The notes under the pieces: model-generated
Told to the model about the DNA's origin: nothing
Database searches by the model: none
Seen by the model: only the letters and a program-made list of their open reading frames with translations
Origin: Pseudomonas reidholzensis
GTDB taxonomy: Bacteria > Pseudomonadota > Gammaproteobacteria > Pseudomonadales > Pseudomonadaceae
DNA length: 64,000 nt
NCBI RefSeq assembly: GCF_900536025.1
Contig: NZ_UNOZ01000019.1
Coordinates: 62,001-126,000 of the forward strand
Direction of reading: 5' to 3'
In this document: positions 17,282 to 25,782 of the stretch, one piece after another
How the letters are laid out: each line of letters begins with the position of its first letter
Numbering within the stretch: the first letter of the stretch is position 1
Made by a program: the position numbers and the translations under genes

Positions 17282-20200
17282 ATGACGCTGAAAAAAGTCC
17301 AGCTGGACGACAAGTACCTGCTCGACGAAGGACGCATTTTCATTACCGGGACGCAGGCGCTGGTACGCCTTTCGATGAGCCAGCATCTGCGCGATCAACA
17401 AGCGGGCCACAACACTGCGGGGTTCATTTCCGGCTATCGCGGTTCGCCGCTGGGCGGGTTGGATGATCAGCTCGGCAAGGCCAAGCAGTACCTGTCGGCA
17501 CACAATGTGTTGTTCCAGCCCGGCATCAATGAAGACCTCGCGGCGACCACCCTCTGGGGAGCGCAACAGGCCCACCTGAGCGGTGAAGGCAAGTTCGACG
17601 GGGTGTTCGGCATGTGGTACGGCAAAGGCCCGGGTGTTGACCGTACCGGCGATGCCTTCCGCCATGCCAACCTGGCGGGCACGGCCGCGCTGGGCGGGGT
17701 GCTGGTACTGATGGGCGATGACCACACCTGTGAATCGTCCAGTACCTGCCACCAGAGCGAGTTCGCCATGGTCGATGCGATGATCCCGGTGCTCAGCCCG
17801 GCGGGGGTCCAGGAGATCCTCGACTTCGGCCTGATCGGCTGGGGCCTGTCGCGTTACAGCGGCTGCTGGGTGGGCATCAAGTGCGTGAAGGACACTGTCG
17901 AAGCTACTGCCACCATCGACGTCGATATCAATCGCGTGCAGATCGTCCAGCCCGTCGACTTCGTCCTGCCCGCAGAGGGTCTTAATATCCGCCAGCCCGA
18001 TACGCCCCATGCGCAGGAAGCGCGCCTGCATCGGTTCAAACTCGGTGCCGCACGGGCGTTTGCTCGGGTCAATGGGCTGGACAAGTGTGTGGTCGATTCG
18101 CCTCAGGCCCGGCTGGGTGTGATGACCCACGGCAAGAGCTATCTGGATGTCCTGCAGGCCTTGCAAGACCTGCAGCTGAGCGAGGCCGACGCAGCCGCAC
18201 TGGGGCTGCGCCTGTACAAGGTCGGCATGGTCTGGCCGCTCGAACCGGCGGGTGCTGCGCAGTTCTGCGAGGGGCTCGACAAGGTGCTGGTGGTCGAGGA
18301 AAAACGCAGCCTGCTGGAACTGCAGCTCAAGGAGCAGTTGTATGGCCGGTCAAGTGCACCGGTCATCGTCGGCAAACTCGATGAGCACGCCCAGGTGTTG
18401 TTCCAATCGGAGATGGCGCTGGACTCCAACCAGGTGGCCATCGCGTTGGGCGAGCGCCTGCTCGAGCTCCAGGACAATGCGCCGCTGCGTGCGCGTGTCG
18501 AGCGCCTGCGAGCCTATCAGCCGAGCAAAGGCAATGCCGATCTGCTCTCGCGCAGCTATTACTTCTGCAGCGGCTGCCCGCACAGTTCATCCACCGTGGT
18601 GCCCGAGGGCAGCAAAGCGTATGCCGGCATTGGCTGCCATTGGATGTCGCAGTCGATGGACCGCTCGACCCAGGGTTATACCCACATGGGTGGCGAGGGG
18701 ATGGTCTGGGTCGGCGAGGCGCCTTTTTCCAAGCGCACGCACATGTTCCAGAACATCGGTGACGGCACCTATTTCCATTCAGGCTTTCTGGGTATCCGCG
18801 CGGCAGTTGCCGCGGGCACCAACATCACCTTCAAGATCCTCTTCAACGATGCCGTGGCCATGACCGGCGGGCAAAAACACGACGGTACCTTGAACGTGCC
18901 GGCGATTGCCCATCAAGTCCATGCCGAGGGGGTCAAGCGCATCGTCGTGGTCACCGACGAACCGCTCAAATACCCCAGTGATACACGTTGGCCCGAAGGT
19001 TTGACGATCCATCACCGCGATGTGCTGGACAAGGTCCAGCGTGAACTGCGCGAAGTCACTGGCACCTCGATCCTGATCTATGACCAGACCTGTGCAGCCG
19101 AAAAGCGCCGCCGCCGCAAGCGTGGGACCTTCCCAGACCCCGCCAAGCGGGTGGTCATCAATGACCTGGTCTGCGAGGGCTGTGGCGATTGTGGTGTGCA
19201 GTCCAACTGTGTCTCGGTACAACCGCTGGAAACCGAGTTCGGTCGCAAGCGGGCCATCGACCAGTCTTCTTGCAACAAGGACTTCTCGTGTGTCAAAGGC
19301 TTCTGCCCCAGCTTCGTCACGGTATTGGGCGGTACGCTCAGGAAGCCTGGCCAGGTTGTCCAGGAGCACGTGCCGCTGTTGCCAGAACCGACCCGACCCA
19401 GCATCGACACCCAGGTCTACAGCATCCTGGTGGCCGGCATGGGCGGCACGGGCGTGGTGACCATTGGCGCCATTCTGGGCATGGCCGCGCACTTGGAAGG
19501 CCGTGGTTGCGGTTTGCTCGACATGGCAGGGCTGGCGCAGAAGGGCGGTTCGGTGTGGAGCCACCTGCGCTTCGGGCCTGACCCGCAGTCGATCAAGACC
19601 ATCCGCATCGCTGCCGGTGGCGCCGACCTGGTGCTCGGTTGCGACCTGATCGTGGCGGGCAACGCGAAAACCCTCGCGGCCACGCGTCATGGCAATACCC
19701 ACGTGCTCGCCAACACCCAGGAGACCATGCCCGGGGCCTTTACCCGCAACGCCGACATGCAATACCCGACGCAAGGGCTGCGCAGCAACATCATCGAAGC
19801 GGTCGGTCAGGACCATGCCGAATTCGTCGACGCCGGGAGGATTGCCACGGCGCTGCTCGGCGACAGCATCGCCAGCAACATGTTCATGCTCGGCTTTGCC
19901 TATCAGCGCGGGCTGATCCCGTTGACGGCGGTGTCCATCGAAGCCGCCATCGAGCTCAACGGTACGGCCAGGAAAATGAACACCGATGCCTTCCGCTGGG
20001 GGCGCCAGGCGGCGCTCGATCCACAGGCGGTGGAGCAGCGTCTGGCGGCCAGGTCAAATGCGCAGCTGGCCGGGGTGTCGCCTGCACCGGTCATTACCCT
20101 CGATGAGCAGATCAGTACGCGTCAGGCCTACCTGTCGGCGTACCAGAACGACGCCTATGCACAGCGCTACGTCAGCCTGGTGCAACGGGTTCGAAACCTG

Positions 20201-20767
20201 GAGCAGTCGCTGTCGGGGCAGCACGATGACCTGACCCGCGCGGTGGCCAAGTACTACTTCAAGTTGCTGGCGATCAAGGATGAGTACGAAGTCGCTCGCC
20301 TGCACACCGAAAGTGGTTTCCTGCAGCGGATCTCCGAGCAGTTCGAAGGTGATTACAAGCTGGTCTTCAATCTTGCGCCGCCGATGCTCTCCAAGCGTGA
20401 CGGCGATACCGGCCTGGCGAAGAAGTCGGAGTTCGGCGCTTGGGTCCTTCCCGCCTTCCGGGTCTTGGCCAAGCTGCGCTTTCTGCGCGGCAGCCTGTTC
20501 GATCCGTTTGGCTACACCCATGAGCGGCGCCAGGAGCGTGCGCTGATCGAACGCTATGAAACGGTGGTCGAGGAAGTCCTTGGCACCCTGACCCAGCAGG
20601 GGGGGGATTCGCACCATCAAACGGCCGTGAAGCTCGCCTCGTTGCCCGAGCAGATTCGTGGCTATGGCCATGTCAAAGCGCGCGCGATGGAGGCCGCCTT
20701 CGCTCAGGAGGCGGTCTTGCTGGATATCTTGCGTGGGCGTGTGATTGCGCTGAAGAAGGTCGCCTGA
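17282..20767 (+). CDS. Indolepyruvate ferredoxin oxidoreductase family protein (fused IorA-IorB type)
   Basis: A 1161-residue 2-oxoacid:acceptor oxidoreductase that would decarboxylate aryl- or branched-chain 2-oxo acids to acyl-CoA, using TPP and Fe-S clusters. The N-terminal half has pyrimidine- and TPP-binding regions (GFISGYRGSPLGGLD near 45, GMWYGKGPGVDRTGDAFRHAN near 115, GIGCHWMSQSMD and NDAVAMTGGQKHDG). Near residues 630-641 is the cysteine cluster CEGCGDCGVQSNC, with SCNKDFSCVKGFCPSF after it. The gamma domain starts with VAGMGGTGVVTIGAIL near 718. It lies 90 bp after the exported RidA; the 2-oxo acid released there is a plausible substrate. Real substrate (phenylpyruvate, indolepyruvate, branched) is not determinable. 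Confidence 0.93.
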   Translation: MTLKKVQLDDKYLLDEGRIFITGTQALVRLSMSQHLRDQQAGHNTAGFISGYRGSPLGGLDDQLGKAKQYLSAHNVLFQPGINEDLAATTLWGAQQAHLSGEGKFDGVFGMWYGKGPGVDRTGDAFRHANLAGTAALGGVLVLMGDDHTCESSSTCHQSEFAMVDAMIPVLSPAGVQEILDFGLIGWGLSRYSGCWVGIKCVKDTVEATATIDVDINRVQIVQPVDFVLPAEGLNIRQPDTPHAQEARLHRFKLGAARAFARVNGLDKCVVDSPQARLGVMTHGKSYLDVLQALQDLQLSEADAAALGLRLYKVGMVWPLEPAGAAQFCEGLDKVLVVEEKRSLLELQLKEQLYGRSSAPVIVGKLDEHAQVLFQSEMALDSNQVAIALGERLLELQDNAPLRARVERLRAYQPSKGNADLLSRSYYFCSGCPHSSSTVVPEGSKAYAGIGCHWMSQSMDRSTQGYTHMGGEGMVWVGEAPFSKRTHMFQNIGDGTYFHSGFLGIRAAVAAGTNITFKILFNDAVAMTGGQKHDGTLNVPAIAHQVHAEGVKRIVVVTDEPLKYPSDTRWPEGLTIHHRDVLDKVQRELREVTGTSILIYDQTCAAEKRRRRKRGTFPDPAKRVVINDLVCEGCGDCGVQSNCVSVQPLETEFGRKRAIDQSSCNKDFSCVKGFCPSFVTVLGGTLRKPGQVVQEHVPLLPEPTRPSIDTQVYSILVAGMGGTGVVTIGAILGMAAHLEGRGCGLLDMAGLAQKGGSVWSHLRFGPDPQSIKTIRIAAGGADLVLGCDLIVAGNAKTLAATRHGNTHVLANTQETMPGAFTRNADMQYPTQGLRSNIIEAVGQDHAEFVDAGRIATALLGDSIASNMFMLGFAYQRGLIPLTAVSIEAAIELNGTARKMNTDAFRWGRQAALDPQAVEQRLAARSNAQLAGVSPAPVITLDEQISTRQAYLSAYQNDAYAQRYVSLVQRVRNLEQSLSGQHDDLTRAVAKYYFKLLAIKDEYEVARLHTESGFLQRISEQFEGDYKLVFNLAPPMLSKRDGDTGLAKKSEFGAWVLPAFRVLAKLRFLRGSLFDPFGYTHERRQERALIERYETVVEEVLGTLTQQGGDSHHQTAVKLASLPEQIRGYGHVKARAMEAAFAQEAVLLDILRGRVIALKKVA

Positions 20768-20832
20768 CGGCGGTGTGATCACCCAGGGGATCGGCTGTCA
20801 GCGGCCGGTCGCCCTGCGTGCACACAGTATCT

Positions 20833-21849
20833 CTAACCTCGCGGCATGCTCGCGAAGCGATTTCGATACGCCGCCGGTGTAGCCCCCACATGCTGGCGGA
20901 ACAGGCGTGTGAAGGAACTGGCGTTCTGGTAGCCGACCTGGTTGGCAATCTCCTCGATGCTCAGGTCACCGCTTTCGAGCAGCTTCATGGAAATTTCGAT
21001 GCGCAGGTTCTGCAGGTAGGCCAGCGGCGTCGTCCCCAGCACATCGTTGAAATGGCGAATCAGCGTGCGCACGCTGACCGACAGCGCGGCGGCCAGTTGC
21101 GGCATGCTGACGTCTTCAGCGAAGTGCTTGAGCAACCAGTGTTGCGCCTTGGCCACCATGGTATCGCTGTGCACCGACCCCATCTGCAACGGCAGGTAGG
21201 GCAACTGGGTGGTCTGGCTGGTGTCGATGAGCATGGTCTTGGCGGTCAGCGTGGCGGTGTTGGCCCCGCAGAAGTGCTCGACCATGCGCACCGCCTGGAG
21301 CAGGTAGGAGGCCGACGCGCCCGCGCACCAGAGCCGATCCTGCTCGGTCACCATCGAGCGCAATTGCAGGTCGACATTGGGGTTGCGCTCGCGGAACAGT
21401 TTTTCCAGCCACCAGGTGGTAGTGGCCTGGCGACCATCCAGCAAACGGGTTTCTGCCAGCAGGAAGGTGCCGGTGCAGTTGGCCGCCACTACCGCGCCCT
21501 TGCGCCACTGCGCCTCCAGCCATTCACGCTGAGGCCGTGCGTTGTCCAGGCTACGCAGAAACGCATCGTGCCCTGAGTAGTAAAGCCCCGGTATGAAGAT
21601 GATGTCGTACGGCTCGCTGGACAGTGCCACGGTGCTGTTCACCGTCAGCCCATTGCAGGCCGTGACGGGCTTGCCTTGATGGGAGACGAACTCCCAGCTG
21701 AACGGGCGCGACATGGCGCCACCGGTCTTGTGTTGCTGGCGGCTCAAGTGCGCATTGGTGACATGCAGGACATCGCCAAAGCCGGCCAGACTGGACGCGT
21801 AACAGCCGTCGATGGCGAGAATCGCGGCGCGAAGGGGCAGTGTTTTCAT
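20833..21849 (-). CDS. GlxA family transcriptional regulator (DJ-1/PfpI domain plus AraC HTH)
   Basis: A 338-residue regulator: residues 1 to about 190 form a DJ-1/PfpI-like domain (AAILAIDGCYASSLAGFGDVL, DIIFIPGLY, AVVAANCTGTFLLAETRLLDGR), and the end is an AraC double HTH (MPQLAAALSVSVRTLIRHFNDVLG, IEEIANQVGYQNASSFTRLFRQHVG). The ATG at 21849 is chosen as domain start; its ribosome site is weak. One half of the inverted element at 21851-21887 abuts the start codon, consistent with autoregulation. It is divergent from the quinone reductase operon, and the same element occurs before the ligase at 27302. Confidence 0.91.
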   Translation of the reverse strand: MKTLPLRAAILAIDGCYASSLAGFGDVLHVTNAHLSRQQHKTGGAMSRPFSWEFVSHQGKPVTACNGLTVNSTVALSSEPYDIIFIPGLYYSGHDAFLRSLDNARPQREWLEAQWRKGAVVAANCTGTFLLAETRLLDGRQATTTWWLEKLFRERNPNVDLQLRSMVTEQDRLWCAGASASYLLQAVRMVEHFCGANTATLTAKTMLIDTSQTTQLPYLPLQMGSVHSDTMVAKAQHWLLKHFAEDVSMPQLAAALSVSVRTLIRHFNDVLGTTPLAYLQNLRIEISMKLLESGDLSIEEIANQVGYQNASSFTRLFRQHVGATPAAYRNRFASMPRG

Positions 21850-21850
21850 G

Positions 21851-21887
21851 TTGGCAAAAAACGCATAAAAATAGTCAATATTGCCAA
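21851..21887. promoter_or_regulatory. Operator copy 1: TTGGCAA-N23-TTGCCAA
   Basis: TTGGCAA at 21851 and TTGCCAA at 21881 form an inverted pair with 30-bp start-to-start spacing. GTCAATATTGCCAATGT (21874-21890) matches 15 of 17 bases at 27131-27147. Probable site of the GlxA-type regulator, between its own gene and the quinone reductase operon. Confidence 0.6.
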
Positions 21888-21944
21888 TGTAGCAGCGCCT
21901 TGGCACTCCGTACAGTGGAGCCATCACTGACCCAGGGAGCTGTT

Positions 21945-22661
21945 ATGAACGTACTGATTGTCCACGCGCACCATGAGCCGCAATCCTTCAACACGGCCAT
22001 GCTGAACCTGGCCGTCGAGGTTCTCGAAGGGCAGGGGCACGCTGTAGTGGTGTCTGACCTGTATGCGATGAACTTCAACCCGGTCGCCACTGCCGATGAC
22101 TTCCATCAGCGGGCCAACAGCGAGCACTTGATCTACGCCCTCGAACAACGCAACGGCTACAACACCGGCACGCTGGCAGCTGACATCACCCAGGAGCTGG
22201 AAAAGCTCAAGTGGGCTGACCTGATCATCCTCAACTTCCCCATCTACTGGTTCAGCATGCCCGCGATCCTCAAGGGCTGGATCGACCGCGTGTTCATTTC
22301 CGGCTTCTGCTATGGCGGCGTGCGCATCTACGACCGGGGTGGCCTCAAGGGCAAGAAGGCCATGCTCGCGTTCTCCCTGGGTGGGCAGGACCACATGTTT
22401 GGCCCAGAGGCCATCCACGGCGAGCTGGATACCTTGCTGCGGCCCATCCAGCGCGGCGTGCTGGGCTACGTCGGGCTTTCGGTATTGCCACCGTTTGTCG
22501 CCTTCCATGTGCCTTACATCAGCGTCGAAGCGCGCCGTGACTACCTCGAGCAATACCGCCAGCACCTGTTGACGCTGGATGATCGTCCGTCGCTGACGTT
22601 CCCCTCGCTGGATGACTACGACGACATGTTGCACCCCAAGACGACGCTGGCGACGGCGTGA
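21945..22661 (+). CDS. NAD(P)H:quinone oxidoreductase, flavodoxin-fold (NQO1/KefF-type)
   Basis: A 238-residue FMN/FAD flavoprotein of the NAD(P)H dehydrogenase (quinone) family that performs two-electron reduction of quinones. Seen are VLIVHAHHEPQSFNTAML (phosphate-binding start), DLIILNFPIYWFSMPAILKGWIDRVF and AFSLGGQDHMFGP. GGGAG precedes the ATG. First gene of an operon with a GST, an HCCA-isomerase-like protein, a crotonase and an SDR, which suggests handling of an aromatic or quinone intermediate. Confidence 0.9.
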   Translation: MNVLIVHAHHEPQSFNTAMLNLAVEVLEGQGHAVVVSDLYAMNFNPVATADDFHQRANSEHLIYALEQRNGYNTGTLAADITQELEKLKWADLIILNFPIYWFSMPAILKGWIDRVFISGFCYGGVRIYDRGGLKGKKAMLAFSLGGQDHMFGPEAIHGELDTLLRPIQRGVLGYVGLSVLPPFVAFHVPYISVEARRDYLEQYRQHLLTLDDRPSLTFPSLDDYDDMLHPKTTLATA

Positions 22662-22709
22662 CGCGCGCCTTGCAGCACACGACGAACGCGCCTGATCTGG
22701 AGGTTTTTG

Positions 22710-23393
22710 GTGATTGAACTCTACAGTTGGCCAGCCCCGAACGGGCAGAAGATACACCTGTTGCTCGAAGAGCTCGGGGTCTCCTACCGCACCCTGCCGA
22801 TCGACATCACGCGCGGCGCTCAGCACCAGCCCCGGTATCGCGCGATCAACCCGAACGGCAAGATCCCGGCGATCATCGACCATGCCCCGCTTGGCGGCGG
22901 GGCACCGATCACGCTGTTCGAGAGCGGCGCGATCATGGTCTATCTGGCAGAAAAAACCGGCATGTTCCTGCCCGGCGACCTGCGCGGTCGGACGGAAACA
23001 CTGCAGTGGCTGTTCTGGCAGGTGGGCGGGCTGGGTCCGATGATGGGCCAGGCGCAGCATTTTTTCCGCTACGCCGCAGCACCGGTGCCCTACGCGATCG
23101 AGCGCTATCAGACGGAAACGCGGCGACTGCTGAAGCTGCTCGACGAGCGTCTGGCAGGCCGCAAATACATCTGCGGCGACTACGGCATCGTCGACATGGC
23201 GTGCTTCCCGTGGATCCGCGTGCACAAGATGACCGGTGTCACCCTGGACGACTATCCGCAGCTCAAAGCCTGGTACGCACGGGTGCGTGGCCGGCCGGCA
23301 GTGGGCCGGGCGTTGGACCTGTTGCGCGATCAGTGGGTGGATGTCGCCAGCTCCGCGCAAGCCAAACACAACCTGTTCCAGGTGCAGGAGTAG
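22710..23393 (+). CDS. Glutathione S-transferase family protein (YfcG/YghU-like)
   Basis: A 227-residue GST with a thioredoxin-fold N-terminus (IELYSWPAPNGQKIHLLLEELG, NPNGKIPAIID, LFESGAIMVYLAEKTG) and an all-helical C-terminus (YICGDYGIVDMACFPWI). The APNGQK block resembles nu-class disulfide-bond oxidoreductases, where N rather than Y or S contacts glutathione. GTG at 22710 is chosen because GGAGG lies six bases upstream; TTG at 22707 is less likely. Paired with another glutathione-type enzyme downstream. Confidence 0.9.
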   Translation: MIELYSWPAPNGQKIHLLLEELGVSYRTLPIDITRGAQHQPRYRAINPNGKIPAIIDHAPLGGGAPITLFESGAIMVYLAEKTGMFLPGDLRGRTETLQWLFWQVGGLGPMMGQAQHFFRYAAAPVPYAIERYQTETRRLLKLLDERLAGRKYICGDYGIVDMACFPWIRVHKMTGVTLDDYPQLKAWYARVRGRPAVGRALDLLRDQWVDVASSAQAKHNLFQVQE

Positions 23394-23396
23394 CCC

Positions 23397-24026
23397 ATGA
23401 GCCTTGCTGATGGCGTGGTCATAGACGCCTTTATCGACCTGCGCAGCCCGTATTCCTACCTGGCCATCGAGCCGGCGCGTGAGCTGGCCCGGCGCAGCGG
23501 CGTGCGGATCGACTGGTGGCCGTACATCACGGACTTCCGCTCGGCCTATGGCGGGGAGGTTGAACAACGGCCACCGCGTGAAGTGGCCAAGCTCAAGTAC
23601 CTGTACATGGATTGTCGCCGCCTGGCCGAACGGCAAGGGCGTACGATCCGGGCCACGCAAAAACTCTGGGACGCCGAACTGGCAAGCCAGGCCCTGCTGT
23701 TTGCCAAGACGCAGAACACCCTGTGGGATTTTTGCCTGCCGTTGCTCGAACGCTTCTGGAACCAGGACTTCGACCTCGAAAGCCCTCAGGCCATCGAGGC
23801 GCTACTGGCCCAGGTCGGCCTGGCCCCTGCGCTGTGGCAGGCGTACCGAGCCAAGCACGCAGAGGCCGCACTGAGCGCCAGCCTGGCGCGTGCCGAGCGT
23901 CTGGGGGTGTTCGGCGCGCCCACCTTCATTTATCGCGGCGAGCTGTTCTGGGGCGGTGATCGGCTTGAGCTGCTCGCTCAGCGCTTGGGCCGCGACACGC
24001 CCACAGCGTGCAAGGAGATGCCATGA
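23397..24026 (+). CDS. 2-hydroxychromene-2-carboxylate isomerase-like protein (DsbA superfamily)
   Basis: A 209-residue member of the glutathione-dependent HCCA isomerase family, which includes NahD of naphthalene degradation. The start AFIDLRSPYSYLAIEPARELA carries the serine in the place of the DsbA cysteine, and LGVFGAPTFIYRGELFWGGDRL is the typical end. It begins three bases after the GST stop and its own stop overlaps the following crotonase (ATGA). Actual substrate unknown; glutathione-dependent isomerisation is the family chemistry. Confidence 0.88.
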   Translation: MSLADGVVIDAFIDLRSPYSYLAIEPARELARRSGVRIDWWPYITDFRSAYGGEVEQRPPREVAKLKYLYMDCRRLAERQGRTIRATQKLWDAELASQALLFAKTQNTLWDFCLPLLERFWNQDFDLESPQAIEALLAQVGLAPALWQAYRAKHAEAALSASLARAERLGVFGAPTFIYRGELFWGGDRLELLAQRLGRDTPTACKEMP

Positions 24027-24847
24027 ATAACCGGCTGCTCAACCCGGCGCAGGCTGCCGGTATCCATGTGCAATACCAGCAGGGTATCGCCTTTATAAAC
24101 CTCGACCGTCCTGCCACCCGAAACAGCTTCGACCTGTCCATGGGGGTGGCGCTGCGCGACTGTGTGCGCAGCCTGGTCGCCCGGCCGCCACGCGTGGTCG
24201 TGCTGCGCAGCACCGGTGAGCATTTCATGGTGGGAGGCGATGTCCGTCACTTCCAGACCTTGCTTGACGAATCGAAGGCGGCCTGCGCCGAGGAGCTTGA
24301 GTTACTGATCGACGCGGTCAATGAAGCGGTTATCGGCCTGACCGAGCTGCCGTGCCCGGTACTCGGCCTGATCAATGGCTCGGTCGCCGGCTTCGGCCTG
24401 TCGCTGGCGCTGGCGTGCGACATCCTGGTCGCCGCCGAAGACGCGCAGTTGCTGTTGGCCTATGGCGCGATTGGCGCGACTCCTGACGGCGGCGCTAGCT
24501 GGCATCTGCCGCGTCATCTGGGCTTGCACCGCGCGTTGGCCATGGCCCTGTTGCACACAAAACTGGATGCGCATCAGGCGCACGCGCTCGGCCTGGTGGT
24601 TCAGGTGGTGCCACCGGCTGGCCTGCCGGCCGCTGGGCTGGCGATTGCCACGCGTTTGGCGAACGGTGCGGCCGCCGCCCAGGCAGGCGTCAAACGCCTG
24701 CTGCGCGAAGGTTTGCAGACGGATCTGACGGGCACGCTGGAGGCAGAGAAAGCCCAGTTTGTCGCGCTGTCTTCAACCGACGATTTCGCCGAGGGCGTCA
24801 ATGCCTTCTGTCAGCGGCGGTCCGCCAACTTCACTGCAACGCATTAA
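24023..24847 (+). CDS. Enoyl-CoA hydratase/isomerase (PaaG-like isomerase type)
   Basis: A 274-residue crotonase. Oxyanion-hole segments are EHFMVGGDVRHFQ and GLINGSVAGFGLSLALACD. Instead of hydratase glutamates it has LLAYGAIGATPDGGASWHLPRHLG, with aspartate in the position used by isomerases such as PaaG and ECI. It is translationally coupled to the HCCA-isomerase-like gene, with AAGGAG upstream. A double-bond isomerisation or ring rearrangement of a CoA ester is likely; the substrate is unknown. Confidence 0.88.
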   Translation: MNNRLLNPAQAAGIHVQYQQGIAFINLDRPATRNSFDLSMGVALRDCVRSLVARPPRVVVLRSTGEHFMVGGDVRHFQTLLDESKAACAEELELLIDAVNEAVIGLTELPCPVLGLINGSVAGFGLSLALACDILVAAEDAQLLLAYGAIGATPDGGASWHLPRHLGLHRALAMALLHTKLDAHQAHALGLVVQVVPPAGLPAAGLAIATRLANGAAAAQAGVKRLLREGLQTDLTGTLEAEKAQFVALSSTDDFAEGVNAFCQRRSANFTATH

Positions 24848-24865
24848 CACGGATGGAGGTTTTTA

Positions 24866-25633
24866 ATGAAGATCGAAGGGTGTGTATTTCTGATTACCGG
24901 TGGTGCCTCCGGCCTCGGCGCAGCTACCGCGCGGCACTTGCTCAAGGCCGGTGCAAGCGTGGTCCTGGCGGACCTCAACGCCGCCAGCGGCGAAGCGTTG
25001 GCAGACCAATTGGGGCCCAAGGCGGCGTTCATCCGCACGGATGTGGTGGATGAAGGCTCGATGCAGGCGGCCGTGGACCTGGCGGTGGTTCGCTTTGGTG
25101 CAGTGCATGGGCTGATCTGCTGTGCCGGCATTGCCCCAGGCGAAAAAGTCCTCGGCAAAGCGGGGCCGCACGCCCTCGACAGCTTTACCCGCGGGGTGAT
25201 GATCAACCTGGTCGGGACCTTCAACGCCATTCGCCTGGCTGTCGAAGCGATCAACCTCAATGCCCCCAACGTCGACGGTGAGCGGGGCGTGGTGGTGACG
25301 ACCGCATCGGTGGCGGCGTTCGATGGCCAGATCGGCCAGGCAGCGTATGCCGCATCCAAAGCCGGCGTGGTTGGCATGACCCTGCCGATTGCCCGCGAGT
25401 TGGCACGCTTCGGCATCCGGGTCATGAGCATCGCCCCGGGCATTTTCGAAACGCCCATGCTGCTTGGCCTGCCGCAGGATGTTCAGGACTCGCTGGGCAA
25501 GACCGTACCGTTCCCACCCCGGCTGGGGCGCGGCTGCGAGTTTTCTCAACTGGTCCAGTCGATTGTCGAGAACCCGATGCTCAACGGTGAAGTCATCCGG
25601 CTCGACGGCGCGCTGCGGATGACCGCCAAGTAA
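24866..25633 (+). CDS. SDR 3-hydroxyacyl-CoA dehydrogenase (HSD17B10-like)
   Basis: A 255-residue NAD-dependent short-chain dehydrogenase with TGGASGLG (NAD binding), the CAG motif and YAASK catalytic pair. The C-terminal [25 protein letters not shown] is characteristic of type II 3-hydroxyacyl-CoA / 2-methyl-3-hydroxybutyryl-CoA dehydrogenases. It follows the crotonase by 18 bases with GGAGG, so it is likely the oxidation step of a beta-oxidation-type route. Confidence 0.91.
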   Translation: MKIEGCVFLITGGASGLGAATARHLLKAGASVVLADLNAASGEALADQLGPKAAFIRTDVVDEGSMQAAVDLAVVRFGAVHGLICCAGIAPGEKVLGKAGPHALDSFTRGVMINLVGTFNAIRLAVEAINLNAPNVDGERGVVVTTASVAAFDGQIGQAAYAASKAGVVGMTLPIARELARFGIRVMSIAPGIFETPMLLGLPQDVQDSLGKTVPFPPRLGRGCEFSQLVQSIVENPMLNGEVIRLDGALRMTAK

Positions 25634-25737
25634 ACGATCAGCAAGCGTCGCCGTCGTGCAGTGAACAGTGAACGACTCGGTAGTGTGCCACCTGCTCGGC
25701 AGAGCGGGCGGCGCGGGTGTGTGTGCAAGTCCGTCGT

Positions 25738-25770
25738 AAAACAACAATAACCGCGACAACAATAATAATA
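25738..25770 (+). promoter_or_regulatory. Double AAnAAnAA leader motif before the OprD-type porin
   Basis: AAAACAACAATAA (25738-25750) and AACAATAATAATA (25758-25770) both match the Crc/Hfq motif and end just before the AGGAAG ribosome site. Confidence 0.55.
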
Positions 25771-25782
25771 GGAAGACTGCGA

